Positions 14,140 through 20,002 of a stretch of DNA of 20,973 nt are shown piece after piece (positions within the stretch are counted from its first letter, which is position 1; every line of letters begins with the position of its first letter). The notes beneath the pieces were generated by a model, which had not been told where the DNA came from, made no database searches, and saw only the letters and a list, made by a program, of their open reading frames with translations. This DNA comes from Dactylosporangium sp. AC04546. Lineage in GTDB: Bacteria > Actinomycetota > Actinomycetes > Mycobacteriales > Micromonosporaceae. The stretch lies in assembly GCF_022095675.1 (NCBI RefSeq), contig NZ_JAHYSG010000165.1, positions 1 to 20,973 on the forward strand, read 5' to 3'. The translations under genes and the position numbers were made by a program.

Positions 14140-16230
14140 ATGGAATCGCTGGTACGTGTGCTGACCGGCCGGCTCACGGCCTGGCTGGTCCTGGTGGCCG
14201 CGCTGCTGCTCACCGGCGCGCTGTCCAGCGCCGGGGCCGCCGAGCGGCGCAACGTGACCCAGGCGCTGCCCGGCGGCTCCGAGTCCGCGCGGGTCGCCGA
14301 GCTGCGCACGTTGCTGCCGAGCGGTGAGCTGAACCCGGCGCTGGTCGTCTACTCCCGCGGCGGCGCCGCGCTGACCGAGGCCGACGAGCGGCTCATCGCC
14401 GCCGACTCCGCCGCGTTCGCCCGCCACGCCGCCGGCGGCCGGGTCGGCCCGCCGGTCCTGCCGGACGACCGGGCGGCGGCGCTGGTCGCGGTGCCGCTGC
14501 GGGCCGGCATCCCGGTCGCCGAATTGGCCACCACGATCGAGCAGCTGCGGGCGATCACCTCCACCGGGCGACCGGCCGGGCTCACCACGCAGGTCACCGG
14601 CGGCGCCGGCTTCACCGCCGACATCGCCGAGTCGTTCCAGGGCGCCAACACCACCCTGCTGCTCGTCACCGTCGCCGTCGTGACCGCCCTGCTCCTGGTG
14701 ACGTACCGCAGCCCCTGGCTGTGGATCGTGCCGCTCGCCGTCGTCGGCGCGGCCGACGGCACCGTCAACGGCCTGCTCGCCCTGCTCAGCCGCACGGCCG
14801 GCCTGCCGCTGGACGAGACCACGACCGGCATCGTCGACGTGCTCGTCTTCGGGGCCGGCACCGACTACGCCCTGCTGCTCATCGCCCGGTACCGCGAAGA
14901 GCTGCGGCAGCACGCCGACCGGCGCGACGCCCTGCGCAGCAGCGTCCGCGCCACCGTCCCCGTCATCGCCGCCAGCGCGCTGACGGTCTGCCTGGGCCTG
15001 CTGACGCTGCTCGCGGCGCCGTCAGCGTTCAATCGAACGATCGGCATCGCCGGCGCGATCGGCGTCGCGACCGCGGCCCTCTTCGGGCTCACCGTCCTGC
15101 CCGCCGCCCTGGCCGTCTGCGGCCGCGGCCTGTTCTGGCCGTTCATCCCCCGCCCCGGCCAGGCCGTCACCACCACCGGCGTCTGGGCGCGGCTCGGCGA
15201 CCTGGTCACCCGCCGCCCGCGCACCATCGTCGCGCTCTCGCTGGTCGTGCTCGCCGTGCTGTCGGCCGGCCTCGCCCAGGCCCGTGTCGGGCTGAGCCGC
15301 ACCGAGCAGTTCCGGGTGCAGGCCGAGTCGCTCGACGGGTTCGCCACCCTCGAACGGCACTTCCCGGCCGGCGCCGCCGACCCCGCCGTCGTCCTGGCCC
15401 GGCAGGACCACGAGCAGGCCGTGCTCACCGCCGTCACCGCGACGCCCGGCGTGGACAGCGCCCGGCCGACCGAACGGGCCGCCGGCTGGGTCGCGTTCGA
15501 CGTCGTGCTGCGCGACGCACCGGACACCACGGCGAGCTACGACACGATCCGCGCGCTGCGCGCCGCCGTGCACGCCGTGCCGGGCGCGGAGGCGGCCGTG
15601 GGCGGCACCGTGGCCGGCAACCTGGACAAGCGCGCGTCCTCGATCGGCGCGCTGCGCACCGTGGTACCACTGGTGCTGCTGGTCGTCCTTGCCGTGCTGA
15701 TCGTGCTGCTGCGCTCGCTGCTCGCGCCGATCCTGCTGATGCTCACCGTCGTGGCGACGTACTTCGGCGCGCTCGGCGCGGCGACGGTCCTCTTCGTGAA
15801 CGTGCTGGGCTTCCCGGGCCTGGACAACGAGGTACCGCTGCTGTCGTTCATCTTCCTGGTCGCGCTCGGCGTCGACCACAACATCTTCCTCGCCACCCGG
15901 GCGCTGGAGGAGGCGCCGGCCCGGGGTACCCGCGGCGGCATGCGGGTCGCCCTCACGGCCACCGGCGGCGTGATCACCAGCGCCGGGATCCTGCTCGCCG
16001 CGGTCTTCGCTGTCCTCGGCGTGCTGCCGCTGGTCACCCTCACCGAGCTCGGCATCGTCGTCGGCATCGGGGTGCTGCTCGACACGCTGCTCGTGCGAAC
16101 GCTGCTCGTGCCGGCGATCGCGATGGTGCTCGGCGACCGCTTCTGGTGGCCGGGCCGCCTTCGGTGGCCGGGCCGTCGCTTCCCAGGGCCGGGTCGTCAG
16201 ACGACCGCGGCGACCAGCGTGCCGATGTAG
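14140..16230 (+). CDS. MMPL-family RND transporter
   Basis: 696 residues, ATG at 14140; a stop immediately upstream in frame rules out a longer form, and the Shine-Dalgarno is weak. It has two halves, each with one N-terminal helix, an extracytoplasmic domain and a five-helix bundle. Proton-relay motifs are GTDYALLL (Asp242-Tyr243) in the first half and GVDHNIFL (Asp579) in the second, where His replaces the usual Tyr. MMPL proteins export lipids, siderophores or drugs using the proton gradient; the neighbouring MarR gene suggests inducible drug or lipid efflux. The last ~30 residues are a Pro/Gly/Arg-rich tail (RLRWPGRRFPGPGR) formed from a 13-base repeat (16145-16157, 16163-16175). The 3' end overlaps crcB2 on the other strand by 34 bases. 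Confidence 0.92.
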   Translation: MESLVRVLTGRLTAWLVLVAALLLTGALSSAGAAERRNVTQALPGGSESARVAELRTLLPSGELNPALVVYSRGGAALTEADERLIAADSAAFARHAAGGRVGPPVLPDDRAAALVAVPLRAGIPVAELATTIEQLRAITSTGRPAGLTTQVTGGAGFTADIAESFQGANTTLLLVTVAVVTALLLVTYRSPWLWIVPLAVVGAADGTVNGLLALLSRTAGLPLDETTTGIVDVLVFGAGTDYALLLIARYREELRQHADRRDALRSSVRATVPVIAASALTVCLGLLTLLAAPSAFNRTIGIAGAIGVATAALFGLTVLPAALAVCGRGLFWPFIPRPGQAVTTTGVWARLGDLVTRRPRTIVALSLVVLAVLSAGLAQARVGLSRTEQFRVQAESLDGFATLERHFPAGAADPAVVLARQDHEQAVLTAVTATPGVDSARPTERAAGWVAFDVVLRDAPDTTASYDTIRALRAAVHAVPGAEAAVGGTVAGNLDKRASSIGALRTVVPLVLLVVLAVLIVLLRSLLAPILLMLTVVATYFGALGAATVLFVNVLGFPGLDNEVPLLSFIFLVALGVDHNIFLATRALEEAPARGTRGGMRVALTATGGVITSAGILLAAVFAVLGVLPLVTLTELGIVVGIGVLLDTLLVRTLLVPAIAMVLGDRFWWPGRLRWPGRRFPGPGRQTTAATSVPM

Positions 16231-16553
16231 GCGGCGCCGAGCCCGGCCACGACCGAGGCGGTGACGTTGCCTGCCGCGAGGAACCAGGCGCCGATCTGGG
16301 CCAGGCGCAGGGTCTCGTAGCTGAACGTCGAGTACGTGGTGAGCGCGCCGCAGAAGCCGATGCTGGCGAGGGCGGTGAGCTGCGGGCTCGCGGGCAGGGC
16401 GGTGAGGAAGCCCAGCAGCAGCGACCCGGCGATGTTCACCGTGAGGGTGCCCCAGGGGAACACCGAGTCGTGCCTGGCCTGCACGGCGCGGTCGGCGAGG
16501 TAGCGCAGCGGGGCGCCGACCGCGGCACCGAGCAGGACCAGCAGCAGCGTCAC
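16197..16553 (-). CDS. crcB: Fluoride ion channel subunit CrcB/Fluc (second gene)
   Basis: 118 residues, GTG at 16553 overlapping the upstream crcB stop (GTGA), so it is translationally coupled. Fluc signatures are present: GAPLRY (13-18), PWGTLTVNIAGS (33-44, with the pore Asn) and GFCGALTTYSTFS (67-79, with the central Na+-site and Phe-box residues). Four helices. In actinobacteria crcB usually occurs as a pair whose products form an antiparallel heterodimer, each contributing to the two pores, and leak F- out of the cell. Its 3' end overlaps the MMPL gene's 3' end by 34 bases. Confidence 0.93.
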   Translation of the reverse strand: MTLLLVLLGAAVGAPLRYLADRAVQARHDSVFPWGTLTVNIAGSLLLGFLTALPASPQLTALASIGFCGALTTYSTFSYETLRLAQIGAWFLAAGNVTASVVAGLGAAYIGTLVAAVV

Positions 16554-17032
16554 CGTCCGGCTCCAGTCGCTCGCCGCACCAGCCACGTGGTCGTCCCGGC
16601 GCCGGCCCAGACCGCCAGCATCGCCGCGACGAGCGTGACGGCCAGGTAGAGCAGGCCGAGCCCGGGCCGGCCGGCGGTGGCGGCGCGGTGTGCCTCGACG
16701 ACGTGGGTGGAGAAGGTCGTGTACCCGCCGAGGACGCCCACCCCGAGGAACGGGCGCAGCAGCCGCTGCCGGGTCGCGACCTCGTTGACGACGACCATGA
16801 GCACACCGATGAGCAGGCACCCCGACACGTTGATCGCGAACGTGGCCCACGGGAACCCGTCCGGCGGGTGCGGCCAGGCCAGACCGAGGCCGTAGCGGGC
16901 GGCGGACCCGGCCATGCCGCCGGCGGAGATCGCCGCGATCACCGGCAGCGCGTGGGGGCGCAGCTCGGCCCGCTCGGCGGGAACGTGCAGGTCGATGTCG
17001 GGGTCGATGGGCTGGGCGGCGCGTTCGTTCAT
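16550..17032 (-). CDS. crcB: Fluoride ion channel subunit CrcB/Fluc (first gene)
   Basis: 160 residues. I chose ATG at 17032 because GGAGGG (17047-17042) lies 9 bases upstream; the in-frame ATG at 17056 would put that ribosome site inside the gene. A ~35-residue hydrophilic N-terminal extension (PIDPDIDLHVPAERAELRP) precedes the Fluc fold: GGMAGSAARYGLG, FPWATFAINVSGCLLIGVL (pore Asn in the INVSG motif) and GVGVLGGYTTFSTHVVE. Partner of the following crcB in an operon for fluoride export. The leader upstream folds into alternative structures that would control access to this start. Confidence 0.93.
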   Translation of the reverse strand: MNERAAQPIDPDIDLHVPAERAELRPHALPVIAAISAGGMAGSAARYGLGLAWPHPPDGFPWATFAINVSGCLLIGVLMVVVNEVATRQRLLRPFLGVGVLGGYTTFSTHVVEAHRAATAGRPGLGLLYLAVTLVAAMLAVWAGAGTTTWLVRRATGAGR

Positions 17033-17038
17033 ACCCGG

Positions 17039-17137
17039 GGTCCCTCCTGCAGGCATGCGACAGCTGTCTGCAGGGACCGTTGGCGTCGTCGCGGTTCACC
17101 CGGCATCGGGTCGGCGGGCCCCACCGCCGGCATCGCC
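17039..17137 (-). promoter_or_regulatory. Candidate fluoride-riboswitch-like leader of crcB operon
   Basis: Read on the minus strand, the leader contains GGCGATG (17137-17131), GGGGCC (17122-17117) followed by CGCC (17116-17113), a small hairpin (17111-17098), GAACCGC (17097-17091), a mini-hairpin GCG-ACGA-CGC (17092-17083) and GGTCCC (17078-17073). The blocks GGCGATG, CGCC and AACCGC are those of the crcB (fluoride) motif as I recall it, and GGGGCC can pair with GGTCCC as its pseudoknot (one G-U). The same GGTCCC also pairs perfectly with GGGACC (17044-17039), and CTGCAG elements (17073-17068, 17052-17047) extend that stem over the ribosome site. The conserved CUGAUGG block is altered, and there are insertions, so this is a divergent candidate. 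Confidence 0.5.
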
Positions 17138-17170
17138 AGCATAGCGCCTGCCGTGCCGGTCGTCCGGGAC

Positions 17171-17201
17171 TTGCATCCGGTACCTGGGTACAGGCTTACC
17201 G
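17171..17201 (+). promoter_or_regulatory. MerR-type promoter and operator
   Basis: TTGCAT (-35, 17171-17176), a 19-base spacer, then TTACCG (-10, 17196-17201). The spacer starts with the dyad CCGGTACC-TG-GGTACAGG (17177-17194), giving GTAC-N4-GTAC, the same core and placement as the Tn501 mer operator as I recall it. An over-long 19-base spacer with a central dyad is the hallmark of MerR-family activation. The ATG lies 7 bases after the -10, so the message is leaderless. No merR gene is in the window. Confidence 0.7.
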
Positions 17202-17208
17202 TCCTGTC

Positions 17209-17568
17209 ATGACCTTCGACGTCCCCGACGCTTGCACCCTGCCGACCGCGGCGCGGCCGCTGCGGCTGGCCGAGTTCGACGCGCTGTTCACCACCGCCGT
17301 CCGCGACGTGGAGACGGTGAGCCCGACCCACGCCCGGATGCGGATGGCCGGCCCGGCCGGGCTCGAGGCCGCGGTGCGCGACCTGGCCGCCCGCGAGACG
17401 GAGTGCTGCTCGTTCTTCACGTTCACCGTCACGCCGCAACCGGAAGGCGACGCCCTGGTCCTGGACGTCGAGGTGCCCGCCGCGTACACCGGCGTGCTCG
17501 CCGCCCTGGCCGGTCGGGCGAAGGCCGCGCGGCGCGGCGGCGACATGGCAGATGGAGACTCCGCGTGA
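17209..17568 (+). CDS. Small Cys-pair protein under mer-type promoter
   Basis: 119 residues, leaderless ATG 7 bases after a MerR-type -10. Soluble. I recall similar short actinobacterial proteins of unknown function with the core PLRLAEFDALF (17-27), VRDLAARETECCSFFTFTVT (56-75) and LVLDVEVP (83-90). The adjacent Cys66-Cys67 between an alpha helix and a beta strand, with Cys9, suggest thiophilic-metal binding or a thiol sensor; this is inference from the promoter and the Cys-rich partner. It overlaps the next gene (GTGA) and is coupled to it. A catalytic role is possible but I see no known active site. Confidence 0.75.
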   Translation: MTFDVPDACTLPTAARPLRLAEFDALFTTAVRDVETVSPTHARMRMAGPAGLEAAVRDLAARETECCSFFTFTVTPQPEGDALVLDVEVPAAYTGVLAALAGRAKAARRGGDMADGDSA

Positions 17569-17879
17569 ACCTGCCCCTGCGGCCACCGCCCAGCGTCCAC
17601 CGCCACGAGCCGCCCGCGGCCGGCAACACGCCGCCGATGCGCAGCAGGGTCACCGGCGTCCTCGCCGCCGTCGCCTGCGCCGCCTGCTGCGCGCTGCCGC
17701 TGCTCATCGCCGCCGGCGTCACCACCGCGGGCGCGGCGATCCTGGAGAAGACCCTCCTGGCCGTCGCCGCCGGCCTGGCCGCCGCGGCCCTGGGCATGTG
17801 GTGGCTGCACCGCCGCCGCACGGCCCGCCGCGCCGCCGCGGCCGCAGCCACCTGCGGCTGCGGAGGATGCGGCTGCTGA
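17565..17879 (+). CDS. Small MerT/MerF-like membrane protein with Cys-rich tail
   Basis: 104 residues, GTG overlapping the upstream stop, with GGAGA 6 bases before it. Two helices (about 29-52 and 60-80). The first begins ACAACCALPLLIAAGV with Cys38, Cys41 and Cys42, resembling the paired Cys in the first helix of mercury importers such as MerT/MerF. The C-terminus, after a basic/Ala linker, is CGCGGCGC (97-104), four Cys in alternation, likely a cytosolic soft-metal ligand. With the mer-type operator this points to handling of Hg2+ or a similar thiophilic ion. There is no mercuric reductase or MerP nearby, so the true substrate is uncertain. Confidence 0.72.
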   Translation: MNLPLRPPPSVHRHEPPAAGNTPPMRSRVTGVLAAVACAACCALPLLIAAGVTTAGAAILEKTLLAVAAGLAAAALGMWWLHRRRTARRAAAAAATCGCGGCGC

Positions 17880-17890
17880 ACATCGCGACG

Positions 17891-17914
17891 GTGCGGCCCT
17901 TGCCCGGGCCGCAC
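17891..17914 (+). terminator. Terminator after the Cys-rich operon
   Basis: Perfect 9-base stem GTGCGGCCC / GGGCCGCAC around TTGCCC, 11 bases after the stop at 17879. No T tract, as usual here. Confidence 0.65.
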
Positions 17915-17924
17915 CGCCGCCGGC

Positions 17925-18170
17925 GTGCCGCGGCAGGTCGCCGTCGAGCGGGGGCCGCTGACCGTCAGCGTGCCGGACCTGCCCGTCGGGGAGTATGCGA
18001 GCATCGTGGCGCACTGGCTGCGATACCAACTCGCCCGGCCGCTGCGACGTCAGTCCTGGTCGTCGGGGTGCCGCATCGTGCTGGCCGACACGGGCGACGT
18101 GATCGCCGCCGGCGGGCGGCGCCGCCGGCCGCACCGGGCAGTGGTCGACGAACCCTACCCGCCGCCGTGA
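17925..18170 (+). CDS. Hypothetical 81-residue protein
   Basis: GTG start (read as Met), no clear Shine-Dalgarno, 10 bases after a terminator hairpin, so the start is doubtful. The residues look like a small folded domain: VAVERGPLTVSVPDLP, VGEYASIVAHWLRYQLARPL, GCRIVLADTGDVIAAGG, then a basic Pro-ending tail (GGRRRRPHRAVVDEPYPPP). Third-base G/C preference supports translation. No family recognised, no membrane segment, one Cys. It could be an independent gene or chance. Confidence 0.42.
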   Translation: MPRQVAVERGPLTVSVPDLPVGEYASIVAHWLRYQLARPLRRQSWSSGCRIVLADTGDVIAAGGRRRRPHRAVVDEPYPPP

Positions 18171-18191
18171 GACCCGGCGGACTCGAAGGCT

Positions 18192-18296
18192 TCAGCCGTC
18201 GACGACGGTGAAGATGAAGCCGATGATGACCAGGATCGCGATCACGCCGATCGCGATCAGCGCGCCGCCACCGGGGTTGGGGTCGTCTGGTGGCAC
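18192..18296 (-). CDS. 34-residue single-pass membrane peptide
   Basis: GTG at 18296 with AAGGA 6 bases upstream. It reads VPPDDPNPGGGALIAIG followed by VIAILVIIGFIFTVVDG and a TGA. The first 11 residues are Pro/Asp-rich and the rest is one uninterrupted hydrophobic helix. It resembles the many short DDPNPGG-plus-helix peptides of actinomycetes; function unknown. It lies 28 bases downstream of a 13-base tandem repeat that ends the next gene on the same strand. Confidence 0.6.
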   Translation of the reverse strand: MPPDDPNPGGGALIAIGVIAILVIIGFIFTVVDG

Positions 18297-18320
18297 TGGG
18301 CGTCCTTCCCGGGCGTCGGG

Positions 18321-18358
18321 GTGGTCAGGCGGCGTGGTCAGGCGGCGTGGTCAGGCGG
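18321..18358. repeat. 13-base tandem repeat, 2.9 copies
   Basis: GTGGTCAGGCGGC at 18321-18333 and 18334-18346, then GTGGTCAGGCGG at 18347-18358. Each copy holds TCA, a TGA stop on the minus strand. Since 13 is not a multiple of 3, the three stops (18351, 18338, 18325) fall in all three frames at the end of the NlpC-like gene. Confidence 0.9.
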
Positions 18359-18671
18359 GGCGGCGGTAGCCGGCGATCGGGCGGCCGTCGAGCTTCGCCA
18401 TCCGCACGCGGTCGCCGGTGGTCGGGGCGTGGACCATCCAGCCGCCGCCGACGTACGGGCCCATGTGGTGCAGGTCGCTGCTCTGCTTGAGCCGGCCGTG
18501 GACCAGGTTGTACTGCTCGATGATCGGCTCGAGCTCGTTCCACGCCTCGTCGATCTGCCGCTCGACCTCCGCCAGCGTCGGCTCGGCGCGCACCGTGCCG
18601 GAGCTCGCCAGGAGCGTGACGAGCAGGGTCAGACACAGGGTCGCGGCCGTGAGCAGCGCACGACGTCCCAC
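18351..18671 (-). pseudogene. NlpC/P60-type cell-wall hydrolase lacking its catalytic core
   Basis: 106 residues from GTG at 18671, with AAGGAG 10 bases upstream. Signal peptide 1-29 (TLCLTLLVTLLASSGTVRAEP). Residues 31-63 are the start of the coiled-coil region of RipA-like peptidoglycan hydrolases (LAEVERQIDEAWNELEPIIE). At about residue 65 the sequence jumps to the last ~40 residues of an NlpC/P60 domain: HHMGPYVGGGWMVHAPTTGD (68-87) and VRMAKLDGRPIAGYRRP. The catalytic His is present but the segment with the catalytic Cys (DCSGL-type motif) is missing, as is most of the linker; complete relatives have about 300 residues. The frame is intact, so an in-frame deletion of roughly 200 codons is inferred. 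Probably non-catalytic. Confidence 0.7.
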
Positions 18672-18698
18672 GGAAGACCGGCTCCTTCGCTCGTACTG

Positions 18699-18749
18699 GC
18701 GGCGGCGTTCCGCCGGTAGCCGACCATAGGCCACCCGGAACGCCGCCGC
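18699..18749 (-). other. Long hairpin in the leader of the NlpC-like gene
   Basis: Arms of 14 bases (GCGGCGGCGTTCCG at 18699-18712 against CGGAACGCCGCCGC at 18736-18749) pair perfectly around 23 bases that hold further complementary bits. It ends about 12 bases before the Shine-Dalgarno of the NlpC-like gene. It may be a terminator for upstream transcripts or a structured leader. Confidence 0.55.
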
Positions 18750-18809
18750 AAGCCATGTACGACGTGGCATAGGAGAAAATTCCGCCTGGACAAGGCGCGT
18801 GTACACGTT

Positions 18810-18828
18810 CACCTACGGACCGTAGGTG
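18810..18828 (-). terminator. Terminator after the DUF305 gene
   Basis: CACCTACG / CGTAGGTG, 8 perfect pairs around GAC, starting 6 bases after the DUF305 stop. Confidence 0.6.
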
Positions 18829-18834
18829 GAGGCG

Positions 18835-19464
18835 CTACAGCTTCCCGAGCAGGCGCTCCATCTCGGCGATCTCGGCGGTCTGGCCGGCGGCGATGTCGCC
18901 GGCGAGCTGCTTGGCCGCCGGGTTCGCGCCCTGCGCCTGTTCGGCCTTGGCCATCTCGACGGCGCCCTCGTGATGCCTGATCATCATCGTCAGGAACAGC
19001 CTGTCGAACTCGGTGCCGGTCGCCTTGGCCAGCTGCTGCATCTCCTGCTGGCTCATCATCCCGGGCATGCCACCCATGGCGTCGTGGTCCGTGCCGTGCT
19101 CCATGCCGCCGGGGCTCGGCACCGGCTCGCCCCACGCGGTGAGCCAGCCGGACATGGTGGCGATCTCGGGCTCCTGCGCCTTGCTGATGCGCCCGGCGAG
19201 GTCCTTGACCGCCGGGGTGGCGGCGCGCGCCTCGGCGAGCTTCGCCATTTCGAGCGCCTGCCGGTGGTGCGGGATCATGTCGGTGGCGAACCTGACATCG
19301 ATGCCGTTGAAACCGCCGGCCACGGTACCGCTGGCCGCCACCGCCGGCGACGTGGGCCGCGCGCCCGGGTCGTGGTGGGTGCCACCGCCGCAGGCGGAGA
19401 TGCCAGCCGTGATGGCGAACAGGGCGACGCTGACGGCAGCGGCGCGAAGGTGGTGCGAATGCAT
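18835..19464 (-). CDS. DUF305 lipoprotein with His/Met motifs
   Basis: 209 residues, ATG with AGGAG 5 bases upstream. The lipoprotein signal ends AITAGISAC, so Cys25 would be lipid-modified and the protein tethered outside the membrane. DUF305 is a ferritin-like four-helix domain with two repeats, here DMIPHHRQALEMAKLAE (about 62-78) and TMMIRHHEGAVEMAKAE (about 158-174). The linker is Met/His-rich (MEHGTDHDAMGGMPGMM). The HH...EMA motifs and Met clusters suggest copper binding; the family often sits with copper-resistance genes, and a multicopper oxidase lies elsewhere in this window. It follows the DUF6153 gene by 75 bases and is likely co-transcribed. Biochemical role unproven. Confidence 0.88.
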   Translation of the reverse strand: MHSHHLRAAAVSVALFAITAGISACGGGTHHDPGARPTSPAVAASGTVAGGFNGIDVRFATDMIPHHRQALEMAKLAEARAATPAVKDLAGRISKAQEPEIATMSGWLTAWGEPVPSPGGMEHGTDHDAMGGMPGMMSQQEMQQLAKATGTEFDRLFLTMMIRHHEGAVEMAKAEQAQGANPAAKQLAGDIAAGQTAEIAEMERLLGKL

Positions 19465-19503
19465 GTCGACTCCTGATGTGCGAAACCGTTGCGGACACGG
19501 GAC

Positions 19504-19529
19504 GGACGCCGCCCAGGCACGGGCGGTCC
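19504..19529 (-). other. Imperfect hairpin between DUF6153 and DUF305 genes
   Basis: GGACGCCGCCC (19504-19514) can pair with GGGCGGTCC (19521-19529) with a two-base bulge. It could lower read-through or stabilise the DUF305 part of a shared message. Confidence 0.35.
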
Positions 19530-19539
19530 GGGAGCCGGT

Positions 19540-19929
19540 CTACGTTCGCAGGATCGACAGCATGGTCAGCGAGGGCGGACCGCAGCCGGTGCCGCCGGCG
19601 GCGTCCACGGCGACCGTGGTGGGCAGGGACGGGCCGGGCGGGGCCGCCTGGAAGGGCAGCGCCGTCAGCACCGGCGACCACGCGGTGCCGCCGGGGAAGG
19701 GAGCCTGGCACATCGACCCGGCGTGGCCCTGCCCGTGCCCGCCGGCGCCCTGGTCACCGCCCTCGTCACCGCCCGGGTCTTCACACGGCGCGGAGGGACA
19801 GTGCGCGGCCCCGGCACCGTGGTGCGCACGGGGTGCCAGGACGCCTGCGGCGGCGACGGTGTGCATCCATGCCACGGCGACGACGAGCAGCACGAGGCAG
19901 AGCGCCCGCGCACCGGGTCGCACGACCAT
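19540..19929 (-). CDS. DUF6153-family exported protein
   Basis: 129 residues, ATG at 19929 with AGGAGG 10 bases upstream. One hydrophobic segment (about 8-28, LCLVLLVVAVAWMHTVAAAG) acts as a signal or anchor. The middle is His/Gly/Asp-rich (HHGAGAAHC; EDPGGDEGGDQGAGGHGQGH) with several Cys, and the end, GPPSLTMLSILRT, is the family's conserved tail as I recall it. Function unknown. The His/Cys-rich segment and its pairing with the DUF305 lipoprotein suggest extracytoplasmic metal binding, probably copper; this is inference. An in-frame extension to 20085 is not protein-like. Confidence 0.75.
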   Translation of the reverse strand: MVVRPGARALCLVLLVVAVAWMHTVAAAGVLAPRAHHGAGAAHCPSAPCEDPGGDEGGDQGAGGHGQGHAGSMCQAPFPGGTAWSPVLTALPFQAAPPGPSLPTTVAVDAAGGTGCGPPSLTMLSILRT

Positions 19930-20002
19930 GGCGCCGCCACCTCCTATCGTCCGTCGGAGCAAGTCTCCCCCATCGGCGGACGCCCGCGACGCCGGGGTGG
20001 GC

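Noticed and set aside
14120..14164. 14-codon frame VEAGERAWNRWYVC before and over the MMPL start
   Set aside because: Has a ribosome-site-like GGGAGG, but nothing else supports it as a gene; kept only as a remark in the MarR finding.
15022..16806. Long minus-strand frame across the MMPL and crcB genes
   Set aside because: Shadow composition; MMPL and both crcB products are unambiguous in other frames.
18672..18812. Longer N-terminus for the NlpC-like gene (ATG at 18812 or 18770)
   Set aside because: It would bury the signal peptide behind ~47 basic residues and run through a 14-base-pair hairpin; the GTG at 18671 has AAGGAG and a normal signal peptide.
18672..18834. c-di-AMP (ydaO) riboswitch upstream of the NlpC-like gene
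   Set aside because: Expected by context, but I cannot find its conserved blocks; only a strong hairpin and the ribosome site are present.
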